64,000 nt of DNA from Farysia itapuensis. Taxonomy: Eukaryota > Basidiomycota > Ustilaginomycetes > Ustilaginales > Ustilaginaceae. The notes beneath the pieces are model-generated. The model made no database searches and was not told where the DNA came from. It saw nothing but the letters and a program-made list of their open reading frames with translations. The DNA is taken from positions 1 to 64,000 of the forward strand of contig JALBYC010000032.1 in NCBI GenBank assembly GCA_023212645.1. Reading direction: 5' to 3'. Made by a program: the position numbers and the translations under genes. Positions 1 through 9,017 of this stretch are shown in pieces (position 1 is the first letter of the stretch; each line of letters begins with the position of its first letter).

Positions 1-70
1 CCCTAACCCTAACCCTAACCCTAACCCTAACCCTAACCCTAACCCTAACCCTAACCCTAACCCTAACCCT
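1..70. repeat. Telomere repeat tract (CCCTAA)n
   Basis: The first 70 bases are uninterrupted CCCTAA units, ending in a partial CCCT. This is the C-rich strand of the TTAGGG telomere repeat read from the chromosome tip inward, so base 1 lies inside the telomere of a left chromosome arm. The tract stops abruptly and the next bases belong to a retrotransposon fragment. No degenerate telomere-like transition zone is visible. Confidence 0.98.
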
Positions 71-782
71 GAGCGAGAACAGCTCGCTTATTGGCCGGAA
101 GTGGCTATCAGTCCTTCCCACCTCAAAAAATCTTATCATGGCCGATAAGCAAGTCTGCGTTGCGTTGCACCTCCGCACACTGTGTCAGGGATCGGCGCTG
201 CATTGCGCCAGTTGTGGCTTACCAAACTCGTTGTTACACGAAGAGGTTTGCCACAAGCTTGAAAACAATCGTCTCGCAAGACACGAAATGATCAAGAAGC
301 TTTGCATCCGGTCCTTGAAGGCAGTGAGCGGTACCACGGTGGAAGTCGAGCCATTGCTCCCTACTCCGTCTGGTGGGAGGCCTTCTGGTTTGCGGACGGA
401 CTTTCGAGTCCGGGGCACAGCAGCTCAGAGTGGTCAGCAGGAGTTCGATCTCAGTATCGCTTCTCTTGCCTCTGCTCAGAGTACGCGGGCAATTGAACGT
501 GCTTCAATTGCTGCAGCTGTTGCCGGGGAGGAATTTACAGATGACAGAAAGGTCCAGGCTGCTTTGGACTTCGTTTCTTCCGAGAAACGTGCTAAGTATG
601 CTCGCCTTACTGCTGTTCCTTTTGCTCCTCTCGTTCTCTCATCAGGCGGCAGTTTAGAGGCTTCCGGACTGGAAATCTTGATGCACTGGAAGGAGGTTAT
701 GGGTGCTTATGCATTCAACATCCTTCTGTGTCGCATCTCGATTATACTTCAGAACTGTCGGGCGCAAACCTTCCGCTGGTAA
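71..782 (+). mobile_element. 5'-truncated non-LTR retrotransposon (LINE), 3' end of ORF
   Basis: An open frame runs from the telomere junction to a TAA at 780-782 and encodes the C-terminal part of a non-LTR retrotransposon protein. Visible features are a zinc knuckle of form C-x2-C-x7-H-x3-C (about 204-251) followed by an R-H pair. Further on, an R-P-S-G-L-R-T-D stretch is followed about 15 residues later by E-F-D, resembling the CCHC plus (R/K)PD...D layout of restriction-like endonuclease (REL-ENDO) LINEs such as the R2, CRE and Cnl1/MoTeR groups. The reverse transcriptase is missing because the element is cut by the telomere on its 5' side. The protein ends ...RAQTFRW, which looks like a natural C-terminus. 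Bases 73-666 match 35137-35730 at about 96% by eye without gaps. The element is certain; its clade is inferred. Confidence 0.8.
73..666 (+). repeat. Long direct repeat, copy A (LINE fragment)
   Basis: This block is repeated in the same orientation at 35137-35730 (constant offset 35064, no indels seen). By eye I count about 25 differences, mostly transitions and mostly silent. Similarity starts just after the telomere junction and stops just after the GGCGGCAGTTTAGAGG sequence. Beyond that point the two copies are unrelated. Confidence 0.93.
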
Positions 783-965
783 CGCCCAGGATCTTCTATA
801 ACGACACGTCAAGTTGTGCCAAGGGTGGCATTTTCACTGTTAAATCATTTTATTTTAGTCGGCCAGTTCACAGGCCCATCAGCCGTACTTAGACTTTAGT
901 TCACTCATTGGAAATTCAACCACCCTAAGTGATTGAAGTGCTTACCTTTGCTGACCAACTCACAG

Positions 966-1154
966 CACATCGTTCAGGTCCTTGAAAGACCATTGCACAT
1001 CGAGTCGTCTGACGACCGAGTCCGACTCGCGTTCGTTGTGAACCGAGTCAAGGCATGGCTGCTAGGTCCTTACTTTGACAAGATCTGCGAGCAAGTGCAA
1101 CAGCTGTGGCAAGATCACAAGCAGCACTTGCACAACATGCAGCATAGACCTTAG
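966..1154 (+). pseudogene. Orphan 3' terminal exon of a lost gene (candidate)
   Basis: A 62-codon open frame ending in TAG is preceded by sequence that looks like an intron 3' end: a CTGAC branch-like element at about 951-955, then CAACTCACAG at 956-965. The frame has ordinary codon use and encodes a charged, helix-like peptide (LLGPYFDKICEQVQQLW and neighbours). No start codon or upstream exon exists between it and the LINE fragment, so it may be the last exon of a gene whose 5' part was lost when the chromosome end was rearranged. The product is not recognised. It could be chance; the splice-like junction is the main evidence. Confidence 0.35.
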
Positions 1155-1779
1155 TTAGCCTGTCTTTGTAATTCATGTTCAATATGTCTATGGTCTTTGA
1201 ATTGGCTTGTCGTCTCTGTCTTTGATACGTGGCAATGAAAGATATGGGTGCAAGGCAAGAACGAGTCTGCAGATAGACGCTAGAAAGCACGGCAGCACAA
1301 TACGAGGTAAAGGTAGCAGAGATGACGCACGCAAAACAGATGCTCTGCCGACTACGCAAATGTACCGTCGGATGTGAGGCAAAGCGCTTGTGTTCGGAGG
1401 GGCCTTGTGAGATCTGGTTGCGACAATCATCATCGTGATGGAGCGCAACTCGTTGCCAGTAGCACAGATCTATGAGCTGATCGTGGGGCGAAGCTGAATT
1501 AGTCACACCACGTACGTTGTCGTGAGCACATGGCGGAAGAACCCGTCTAAGAAGACAAAGTCGTCGCAGGGCTGTGTTGGGACCGGACCACATACGAGAT
1601 CTTAATGCGTGTGTCTGGCTAAAGTCCTTTCGTCCTGCATCTCGGAGGATCGGCCATCGTCTTTCAGGAGAGTAAGACTAGCGCTGGTCGTTTGCATAAT
1701 GTCCCAGACTCCGACGGAGTCCAACGATCACGGACTTTTGAACAGTGTTCGCTTCCGCAGCGCATGCTGTCGCGAGCAG
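1155..1779. other. Intergenic stretch, no supported gene
   Basis: Open frames here on both strands (the longest on the minus strand at 1048-1593) overlap each other, lack ATG-initiated conserved content and show no recognisable domain. No tRNA, telomere-like repeat or further LINE sequence was seen. Confidence 0.5.
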
Positions 1780-3033
1780 TTACAAGGCAGTGACCTTGCG
1801 CAAAGTAACGCTTTGGACGAGTCTGCCATCCTCTATCGGCTCGTAGACGTCCTCATGTATAACCCAGCGAGACGTTCCAGTCTCGATAGCGTTCCAAGTC
1901 TGAAGGAGAGAGTCGATATGTCCAGTTTGTATACGGCCTGCGTGAGGCGGTGAATCATAGTCGATGACTGCGCAGGGTAAGCGTTGCTGAACTGCCGCTG
2001 TTTCGCCCTCGGCGAGCGAGACAAAATGACTGATCAGCACAAAGCCGTTCTGTTTGACCAAGTGAGGCAAGCGCTTGAGGACTGCGAATGGATAGAAACG
2101 AACGCAGACAATGAGATCATATCGCGCTTCTTCTGCAAGTTCTTCCAAGGCGTCAAATTCGAGACCGAGGCTACGAAAGATGCGCAGTGCTTTGACTTCT
2201 TCGGCCGACTTTGTATCATCCGGAATGGGCCTGCCTTTGCCTGTTCCCATTAGAGGGATCATCTGTCCGGCATCGCTGCAATTGGCCCACACCAGAGCAT
2301 CACACGTGGGATGCATTGCCGTGGGACACTCCCAAAGATCGAGTTCTTGCAGCACGGTTTGCGCACGCCCCAAAGCAGCTTTCCAGTTGTCAACGGCGAC
2401 TCCACGCCATATCGTTCGGGCATTGGCCCCTCGTACACCTCTTGAGCGGTGAAGTATCCAAAGCAGATCTCTAGCAGAGCCACAACCGAGATCCAACACT
2501 CGTCTTTGTGTCATGCTGGCAACTTCCTGATCTATCCGAGGCAGCAGCCTGCTGAGTGCATTCGAAGGCTGGAACAGGAGAGTCGGAACGTCATCTGAGG
2601 ACAGTAAACGAGACTGCCGATCAACCGAACTTCGCAGCAAGCCGCAGTCTTTGAGTCTTTCAAAAAAGCCTTGAGCATCGACGACGAGGTCGCCGTCTAG
2701 GGCGGGGATGTAGGAACGAGCCTGTCCAGAGCTACAGAGGAACAAGAGCTGTGCCGCATCGTGACTCTTCAGAGCCTCCTCCACTGTGGCCCGCTGTTCG
2801 ACATCAGCGACGACTAAAAAGGGTTGTCCCCGTGGCGGAAGGTAGCTGTACTGTGTCTTGATGTCGCTCAGCTCGATGTGGTAGGAGTATGCCACATGAG
2901 CGGCATGGAACGGTGTCGATGGACGAAGGTCGAGAACCAAGCGGTGTTTCAGAGGATCTCGCAGTCCATCTTCAAGCATGGAAGCGTCGGTCAGAGAAGA
3001 AAGGGTCAAAAATGTCAAACGAGTGGAGAACAT
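1780..3033 (-). CDS. Rhodanese-like / SAM-dependent methyltransferase fusion protein
   Basis: A single-exon protein of about 417 aa. The N-terminal ~150 residues look like a rhodanese fold: an LVLDLRPSTPFHAAH strand-turn typical of the first rhodanese repeat region, then AYSYHIEL. I could not find a convincing catalytic cysteine in the expected loop, so this domain may be non-catalytic. From about residue 175 a class I methyltransferase follows, with a clear SAM-binding motif I (VLDLGCGSARDLLW), an acidic AVDNW at the motif II position and YDLIVCVRFYP further on. The longest frame begins with GTG; the first ATG is at 3033 and is preferred. Substrate is unknown. The domain pairing is seen in fungal and bacterial proteins of uncharacterised function. 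It is the first intact gene from the telomere. Confidence 0.8.
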   Translation of the reverse strand: MFSTRLTFLTLSSLTDASMLEDGLRDPLKHRLVLDLRPSTPFHAAHVAYSYHIELSDIKTQYSYLPPRGQPFLVVADVEQRATVEEALKSHDAAQLLFLCSSGQARSYIPALDGDLVVDAQGFFERLKDCGLLRSSVDRQSRLLSSDDVPTLLFQPSNALSRLLPRIDQEVASMTQRRVLDLGCGSARDLLWILHRSRGVRGANARTIWRGVAVDNWKAALGRAQTVLQELDLWECPTAMHPTCDALVWANCSDAGQMIPLMGTGKGRPIPDDTKSAEEVKALRIFRSLGLEFDALEELAEEARYDLIVCVRFYPFAVLKRLPHLVKQNGFVLISHFVSLAEGETAAVQQRLPCAVIDYDSPPHAGRIQTGHIDSLLQTWNAIETGTSRWVIHEDVYEPIEDGRLVQSVTLRKVTAL

Positions 3034-3125
3034 CCCCACGAGATTTCGCGAACTGTATCAAGAGCCACATCACAGATATAGGTAGCACAGGTTGTATTCT
3101 ATGACTGATGGACTAGCTATGTGCA

Positions 3126-6100
3126 CTACAGCTCGACCTTTGCTTGTGTTCTGGCCTTCTTGGCATTGCTTCCAACGGTGGCTGTAGCTTCGGACTTGGT
3201 GATACCCTGCATCTCGCGCTTGAGCCTTTCGACCCTCGCCTCGGCATCTTTCAGCAGCCGCTTTATGCTTTCCGCATCCATATCGTCCTTATCGAATGAA
3301 AGCTGGTCGCCGACATCCTTGCTTAGCAGTCCAGTCAGCACTTCCTTGACAGTGGCTGCGATAGCTTCGGGCGACGAAGCGCCGCCTGGCGGTGTGATGT
3401 AGACGTTGGGCGCAAAGATACGCTCAAATCCAGGAGATGAGCTCTCGTGCCGGGGAGACATAGGTCCATAGTAGCCGCGGTCATCGAAATAGCCTCGATT
3501 CTGGCCCTGCTTCTGCATCTGGTGCAAATTGGACCACGAAGCGGACGATGAAGTCGGTGGTGCTTTGCGCCAAGTGTACACGTTCGAGAGGAGCAAGACA
3601 AAGATGACTGTGGACAAAATCGAAGTCTTCAGGCTGGGCGCCCCTTCTCCTGTCAGCATTTCAATTGCGCCGCCTGCCAGGTCGCCGACCGGGGCAAGCA
3701 TATCCTGAGTCATGTCCCAAACTCTGCCAAGGAAGCCAGTGCTCGCACTTCCAGAAGCAGAACCGGCTTGACCACCGTCATCTGCCGCCTCTTTGTCGCC
3801 AGAACTAGCGGTAGCCCGTTTACCGCCAGGCGTGGCAGCACGAGCAATCTCGTCAACAGCAGCATCATCGTCTCCTTCTTCTTTGAATTCCGACGTGTGC
3901 TCTGTCAGGTACTTTCGAACCGCGGCATCCAGGTCTTTGTAGTACTGCTTTTGACCGTCGATGCATGCTTTCTCGATCATGCCCTTGATCATACTTCGTC
4001 CTGTCCATTCGACTTGGCACGTCACAAGGATGTGAGATACATTGCCGCCACCTTCCCAGGTGATGCAGGTCTTGGTTTTTACAGAGAAACTACCTCCGCT
4101 TGGCACATCCGGTGTTGTGGTGGTCGTCAGCACGGTTACATACTTGTCGAACTCGACATGCATGGTCTCGTCTACCAGATGACACTTGGTCTGTTTTGGC
4201 CCAAAACCGCCGGCGAGCGGCTTGATGTAGGTGATCTTGCGAGACAGGTTATTGCTGTTTTGCGAATCGGGACTCCAGTCTGACACCTCGAGATCGAACA
4301 GCTTCTGGTTGCCTTCCCAGAAGTCCTTCATGAATCCAGAGGTGAATAGCAGATTGTAGATCTTTTCTGGCACTGCGGGATAAGTGGTGTCCAAGGCGGT
4401 TGTGCTGTAGTGACCCTTGTTCTCCTCGCACGAGCACGAAGTCTTGGGATGAGCGCTCTTCTTGCCTCCTGGCGCGGGGGATCGACTTTGCGGAAGGACG
4501 GGCGTTCGGGATCTGGCGGCAGCGGCACCCACTGCTGCAAGATTCTCATCGCGCACACCATGCTTGGTGCCCTTGAATTTGCGCTTCAGACGCGCGCGCT
4601 TGGAAGGTTTATTCTCGCCATCATCTCTGTTGATGGTTTCGCCATCTGCATTGAAGTTGCTGTGGCCCACTGAGACACCATCGTCGTCGATCTCGGAGTA
4701 TTCATCTGACAAGTCAGCCTGATCAGCAGCAGCAATGGAGACGCCAGGATGGGACAGCTTCCAGATATTGAGAATGAGGTCGTACGTCGCATCGCGGGAC
4801 AAGAAAGAGGTGAAGTTGTGTTTGGCGTTCAGAGTTGCAATCTGGATCGCGTTCGGAATGACAAAGGCCGTCATTCGCTTTTCGATCGACACCACGTCTG
4901 AAAACGGCACGACGACATTGGTAACCCAGCCGAAAATGTTGGCCTTGAAGCACAAATGGTTTTCCGAAATGTATAGCCGACCTTGAATGAGGATGTCTCG
5001 CACAAGTGCGCAGCCGTAGTCTTCAATCAAGTAGTCATCCTCAGGAACCTGCGAAAAGAGTTGGTGGAACTCATTGTTGCGCTTGGAGCTGGCGACGGCA
5101 AATCCAGTGATTTGGTGGCCCATGTCTTCGGGCCAGGAAGAGTCGCCGTCCATGTGGGAGTCGGTGTCCAGGGAGGCGCTTCTGACGGGACCGTCATGCA
5201 TCATGGAGGGCATGCCCGGCATTCCCGAGGCGCCACCGATGGAGGCAAGCAGAGCAGCGGACGTGACTCCAAAGCCCGCAGCCGCCCCGAGCCCGCTGGC
5301 TGAAGAGCGTTCCGAGGTTGCAGTGCTATCCTGCGACATGAGACTGCTCACACTTCGGTCTCGACCAACACTTCCTGCTCTCTGCAGCTGAGACGAAGTG
5401 CCTGTGCCTTGATAGACGCCGCCATGGAAGCCTTGACCAGATGGTTTCTCCCCCGTGTCGTTCGAATTGGCACGCTTGTCGGCTGCCTTTGAGGTAGACG
5501 TGGAAGCATCGTCAGCTTGTGAAACTGCGGCCTTTCCTTGTTGTACTGCAGCTGCGAGACCGACTCCCATACCAGCAACTCCGCTAGCAGCCAAGGCACC
5601 AGCAATGCCCATGACAGAGCCGTTTCCTTTCTTCTTGCTCGATTTGGCTGCGACACTAGCATCGCTGTTTTTGCGTACTCGCTGAAGGGGCACGGGGGAG
5701 AGGTTTCGAACAGAGGAAGTTTCCGAAGGTCTTCGTGGACTCGCATCGTTCATGGCGTCTGCGGGATGCAGAAGGGCACCGCTCGTTGCGCTCTTGGTCA
5801 TGGCAGCAGTGTGGGTGGGGGGAGAAGTGCCTTTCTCGCTGTACGTATTAGCCCGGTGCGGCAAATCAACGCTCTGCGAGCGGTTGTTCACCGTTCCTTG
5901 GTTCAGAACCTCTTCGAGCGAGTCGGATCGGGGCAACTCCGCGCGAATAGGTGAGGGCGTCACGAGCGTGGGCATGGTGCCCGACGAGGTGAGGGAGGGT
6001 GATGTCGAAGCTGAGCGGAACTGCTTGACAGAGGGTGAGATGGTGAAAGAGTTGTTCGCTGGAGGAGAGCTGCTCAAACTCTGACCATGAGCATCTGAGC

Positions 6101-6746
6101 CAGCGGGAAGTTGTCGGGCAGCAGTAGGCGTCGAATTGGAGGGAGGCAGAGAATTGCGATTGGAAGACACAGCATGCGAGTGATGAGAGTGATCATCATC
6201 ATCAAAGACGCTGTCGTCATCGTCTTCCTGTCCAAGAGGGTCCTGAGCTGTAGCCATAGCCCTACGCATGAGTTCGTGTCGATTCAGAGGCTCGCTTTTG
6301 CCATGACCGTCTTCACTCTTGTCGATCTTTGAGCCCCTGCGAGACGTCTTGCCGCCCGAGGCACTCTGTTCGTTCTTAGCATGTGCGTGACCGAGAGAAG
6401 CAGATCGAGGCATGTTCTTTCCACTGCTCTGACTGGCGTTAAAGCCGTCCCACTTGACGCCGGATGAAAAGGGGTTTGCAGGAGCGACAGGGGTAGACTC
6501 GACACTTGCCGATGTCTTTGCGTCAGAAAGGTCGACAATATCGATGGCAGGTAGCTCGACAGGATTGCTCAACGGAGAGACAGGCAAAGAACCGGAATGC
6601 GATGGAGGCGCGGCAAGAGAAGACTGGGTAAAGTCGGAGGAAACGGAAGCAGAGATGGACTTTGCCTTCTTTGATTCGCCCGCTGACGCAGAGGACGAGG
6701 AGCCGTGGTCCTTGCTGGAGTGGCGAAAGAGATTTTTGAAAGACAT
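3126..6746 (-). CDS. GRAM-VASt membrane protein, Lam/Ysp2-like (Aster-type) sterol transporter
   Basis: A single-exon protein of about 1206 aa. Residues 1-540 are Ser/Pro-rich and low complexity. A GRAM domain occupies about 553-670 (NEFHQLF...PEDDYLIEDYGCAL...GRLYISENHLCFKANIFGW, quoted with gaps). A VASt (START-like) domain lies at about 769-940, beginning with a Cys-Ser-Cys pair and including the GGFGPKQTKCH strand. One transmembrane helix (about 1040-1062, ILSTVIFVLLLSNVYTW) follows, then a short charged coiled coil near the C-terminus. This architecture is that of ER-anchored contact-site proteins that move ergosterol between the plasma membrane or vacuole and the ER. It lacks the N-terminal BAR/PH part of the largest family members. 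Of the two candidate starts the upstream one is TTG, so the ATG at 6746 (MSFKNLFRHSS) is chosen. Confidence 0.9.
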   Translation of the reverse strand: MSFKNLFRHSSKDHGSSSSASAGESKKAKSISASVSSDFTQSSLAAPPSHSGSLPVSPLSNPVELPAIDIVDLSDAKTSASVESTPVAPANPFSSGVKWDGFNASQSSGKNMPRSASLGHAHAKNEQSASGGKTSRRGSKIDKSEDGHGKSEPLNRHELMRRAMATAQDPLGQEDDDDSVFDDDDHSHHSHAVSSNRNSLPPSNSTPTAARQLPAGSDAHGQSLSSSPPANNSFTISPSVKQFRSASTSPSLTSSGTMPTLVTPSPIRAELPRSDSLEEVLNQGTVNNRSQSVDLPHRANTYSEKGTSPPTHTAAMTKSATSGALLHPADAMNDASPRRPSETSSVRNLSPVPLQRVRKNSDASVAAKSSKKKGNGSVMGIAGALAASGVAGMGVGLAAAVQQGKAAVSQADDASTSTSKAADKRANSNDTGEKPSGQGFHGGVYQGTGTSSQLQRAGSVGRDRSVSSLMSQDSTATSERSSASGLGAAAGFGVTSAALLASIGGASGMPGMPSMMHDGPVRSASLDTDSHMDGDSSWPEDMGHQITGFAVASSKRNNEFHQLFSQVPEDDYLIEDYGCALVRDILIQGRLYISENHLCFKANIFGWVTNVVVPFSDVVSIEKRMTAFVIPNAIQIATLNAKHNFTSFLSRDATYDLILNIWKLSHPGVSIAAADQADLSDEYSEIDDDGVSVGHSNFNADGETINRDDGENKPSKRARLKRKFKGTKHGVRDENLAAVGAAAARSRTPVLPQSRSPAPGGKKSAHPKTSCSCEENKGHYSTTALDTTYPAVPEKIYNLLFTSGFMKDFWEGNQKLFDLEVSDWSPDSQNSNNLSRKITYIKPLAGGFGPKQTKCHLVDETMHVEFDKYVTVLTTTTTPDVPSGGSFSVKTKTCITWEGGGNVSHILVTCQVEWTGRSMIKGMIEKACIDGQKQYYKDLDAAVRKYLTEHTSEFKEEGDDDAAVDEIARAATPGGKRATASSGDKEAADDGGQAGSASGSASTGFLGRVWDMTQDMLAPVGDLAGGAIEMLTGEGAPSLKTSILSTVIFVLLLSNVYTWRKAPPTSSSASWSNLHQMQKQGQNRGYFDDRGYYGPMSPRHESSSPGFERIFAPNVYITPPGGASSPEAIAATVKEVLTGLLSKDVGDQLSFDKDDMDAESIKRLLKDAEARVERLKREMQGITKSEATATVGSNAKKARTQAKVEL

Positions 6747-6882
6747 GGAGGACGAGAAGGACCAGGGTCTGAACCTCGCTTGAGCTGAACAAGAGAGCAA
6801 CCACTCACTCAGTCATCCTACACACGCTCAATTTCCAAAGAGGGTCCGAGCACGCGTCATCACGGGCGGCGGACATGTGATC

Positions 6883-7974
6883 CTATTTTGGGTTGCCTAT
6901 GCTTCCACTGACGTACACCTTTTCGCCTTTTTTGCAATGCCATGCGAGGTTGCTGCTAGTCTCGTCGGAATCCAGTTGGGCATCAAGCGTGAGAGGTAGA
7001 ACCATGGGTCGACGAAATTCCGCTTCGAGGTACCAAGGTCGAGAGCTGACGTTGACAAAGCTGGGTTGCTCGTACGCGAGCTGCAGGAACGCAGCGACGA
7101 CATGATTGCCGTGAGCGATTCGACCAGGTAGTCCAAAGAGACGAGCAAGCGCTGATGACATGTGGATCGGGTTAAAGTCGCCGCACAAGTTGGCCCACAA
7201 GGTCGGTGCATGCGTTGGAAAGGAGAGTGAGCCGATTGATTTGAGCTGTACTGTCGAGCTGGTGCTACTCGAGTCGGCGACTTGTTCAGTAGGTGGCGCA
7301 GGCTTGTGACGTCGAGGCAAGGACTTCATGATGGTAATGATCTGACGCACCACCTTCGTCTCTTTGTTCTGAACGGTGATGACAACGTCAAACTCGATGC
7401 CACGCTTAGTGCGGCGACCTCGATTGTCAGGCCCCCCAGCAAGAGCAGATGCAGTGAACTGACCGTCCTGATACGCTGCTGGGTCAGCTTGCAGAAATTC
7501 GAACCGATTGCGAACGTTCACTGCGCCCAGAGGTGCCACTGGAAAGCTCGGATGCACTACCAGCAGTAGCATCAGGGGATTGGTCAACGAAGCCATCAAG
7601 AAGGCGAAAGAAATGGTTTCTCGTTGGTCCGCATCGGCTTGAGGCAGATTGGCTGCTGCACGGTAGCGTTGGACATCGCTCGATGTCACCGCAACAGGGC
7701 AAGTCAATTCCAGCAAGGGCAAGTCAAAGAGAGCCTCGGCATCTTTGCTTGGTCTGAGTTTACCAGAGGAGTGTCCCACGGCGGAAAGGATAGCCTTGTA
7801 AAGCAACAGTAGCACCAAAAAACCTCGATCCGGCCACGACAATCGTGTTGGCGAGTAATCGAGGCTCAAAGGCCGCTGCGTTCCAAATGCATAACGCAGC
7901 AGAGACCGCAAATGCAGCGAGCTGCTGAACAGAGCAAGCGTAGCAAGTCCGAGACCGAGCCAGATCAGCGTCAT
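6883..7974 (-). CDS. MaoC-like hot-dog domain protein with N-terminal membrane segment
   Basis: A single-exon protein of about 363 aa starting at the first ATG (MTLIWLGLGL). The N-terminus has a hydrophobic helix (about 1-22) and a second hydrophobic stretch (FLVLLLLYKAILSAV). The C-terminal third carries the MaoC dehydratase signature: a W-A-N-L-C-G-D-F-N-P-I-H segment (about residue 260-272) followed by GRIAHGNHV. In MaoC hydratases the Asp and His of the D-x-N-P-x-H motif are catalytic, and both are present. The protein probably acts on an acyl thioester (acyl-CoA or acyl-ACP) at a membrane, possibly like Htd2-type dehydratases. The exact substrate is unknown. It is tandem with its minus-strand neighbours and about 135 bp from the LAM-like gene. 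Confidence 0.82.
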   Translation of the reverse strand: MTLIWLGLGLATLALFSSSLHLRSLLRYAFGTQRPLSLDYSPTRLSWPDRGFLVLLLLYKAILSAVGHSSGKLRPSKDAEALFDLPLLELTCPVAVTSSDVQRYRAAANLPQADADQRETISFAFLMASLTNPLMLLLVVHPSFPVAPLGAVNVRNRFEFLQADPAAYQDGQFTASALAGGPDNRGRRTKRGIEFDVVITVQNKETKVVRQIITIMKSLPRRHKPAPPTEQVADSSSTSSTVQLKSIGSLSFPTHAPTLWANLCGDFNPIHMSSALARLFGLPGRIAHGNHVVAAFLQLAYEQPSFVNVSSRPWYLEAEFRRPMVLPLTLDAQLDSDETSSNLAWHCKKGEKVYVSGSIGNPK

Positions 7975-8103
7975 CGCAGACGTTCTGTGGTCAAGATGGA
8001 GTGCGCGTTGATCTCGAATTTGCTCGCTTCGACACACTGGCTGTCATCATCAATGATATAGAACTACATCTGTATATTACACATTCTACAACCGACAACA
8101 GAG

Positions 8104-8883
8104 CTACTGAATCTCTTTCTCGAGCTCGTCAGCTTTGTTCAGCAGAGCTTCCTTGCGTCTCTTCAAGGAGGCGAGACGCTGCTGGTGCTCCTGTATGGTA
8201 GACTCCAATTCCAGAATTTGAGAAGAGTCCCTTTGTGGAGGCGGTGCTGATGTGTGCTTGTTCAGCTTCGAAGCGTGCTGACCAATTGAGCGAATGTTCT
8301 GCAAGGTCTGCTGCTGTGACTCGGCCTGTCGATACGCAGAAGAGGAAATCGCCGGTTAGTGATCTGGCAAGCTGCAAAACACGGTAGTTACCTACTTTGT
8401 TTCTTAGAGCAACTGCTCTTCGTTCTTGGCGCTCCATCTCCACACTGGCTCGTTGCAACAGCTCGTTGATATGTGGCAGCACTTCACTCGAAACATGAGA
8501 TCGAGCCGCAGCAATGTCACGTTCTGACACCAGATCAAAGTGCTAATTGCCAAAGGAGCAAAGTCAGCTGGGCTCCCTTAATTGCTACAGCACCACCTAC
8601 CCTCTGCGACTTGAAGACTGTCATAAGCCGCGGATGATCTTGAATCGCGAAGTCGAGCGTGTCGATGGCATCTCTCATCTGTTTACATGCGCACAGCGCA
8701 ATCAGCATGTTGTTCCACCGAACTTGTTGACAATTTACTCACCGTCTGAACACACTCCGCGGTGGAGTTGACGCTTTGTTGAAGAGAATTAGATATGTGG
8801 TGGGGAAGATAAGGGTCATTCAGGCCCTGCTGGTGCGAAGCATACTGCTGCTGTGGGTATGACGATTGTCTGGGCATCAACAT
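8104..8883 (-). CDS. SPC19: DASH/Dam1 complex subunit Spc19
   Basis: A four-exon gene reconstructed by hand: exons 8743-8883, 8601-8678, 8396-8542 and 8104-8325. All introns have GTGAGT or GTAGGT donors and CAG or TAG acceptors, and all are in phase 0. The product is 195 aa. It matches the Spc19 pattern: an N-terminal helix with the ECVQT...DTLDFAI region, then HFDLVSERDIAAARSHV and a glutamate-led LP-(x)n-ELLQR helix. This is equivalent to the FRLVPEYDVERSK-like region of the yeast protein, and a C-terminal coiled coil of charged heptads (about 150-195) follows. The DASH complex couples kinetochores to spindle microtubule plus ends and is fungus-specific. The family call rests on the central motif plus length; individual DASH subunits are short and divergent. 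Confidence 0.82.
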
Positions 8884-9017
8884 CTTGAAAGCGAGAGTTG
8901 ATCGTAGCGATGATGGTGATCAGACGGCATCAACAATTGAGCAGAGTACAACACTTGACGCGCGCGAGCTACAACGCGTAAAATTTTACGCGGTAATTGT
9001 CAGATTGCAAAATCAAA

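Noticed and set aside
1048..1593. A 181-codon minus-strand open frame near the telomere
   Set aside because: It overlaps the better-supported plus-strand exon candidate (966-1154), has many Cys/Arg codons without pattern and no recognisable family.
1..1800. A subtelomeric RecQ-type helicase gene, as known in a related smut
   Set aside because: No helicase motifs were found between the telomere and the first intact gene.
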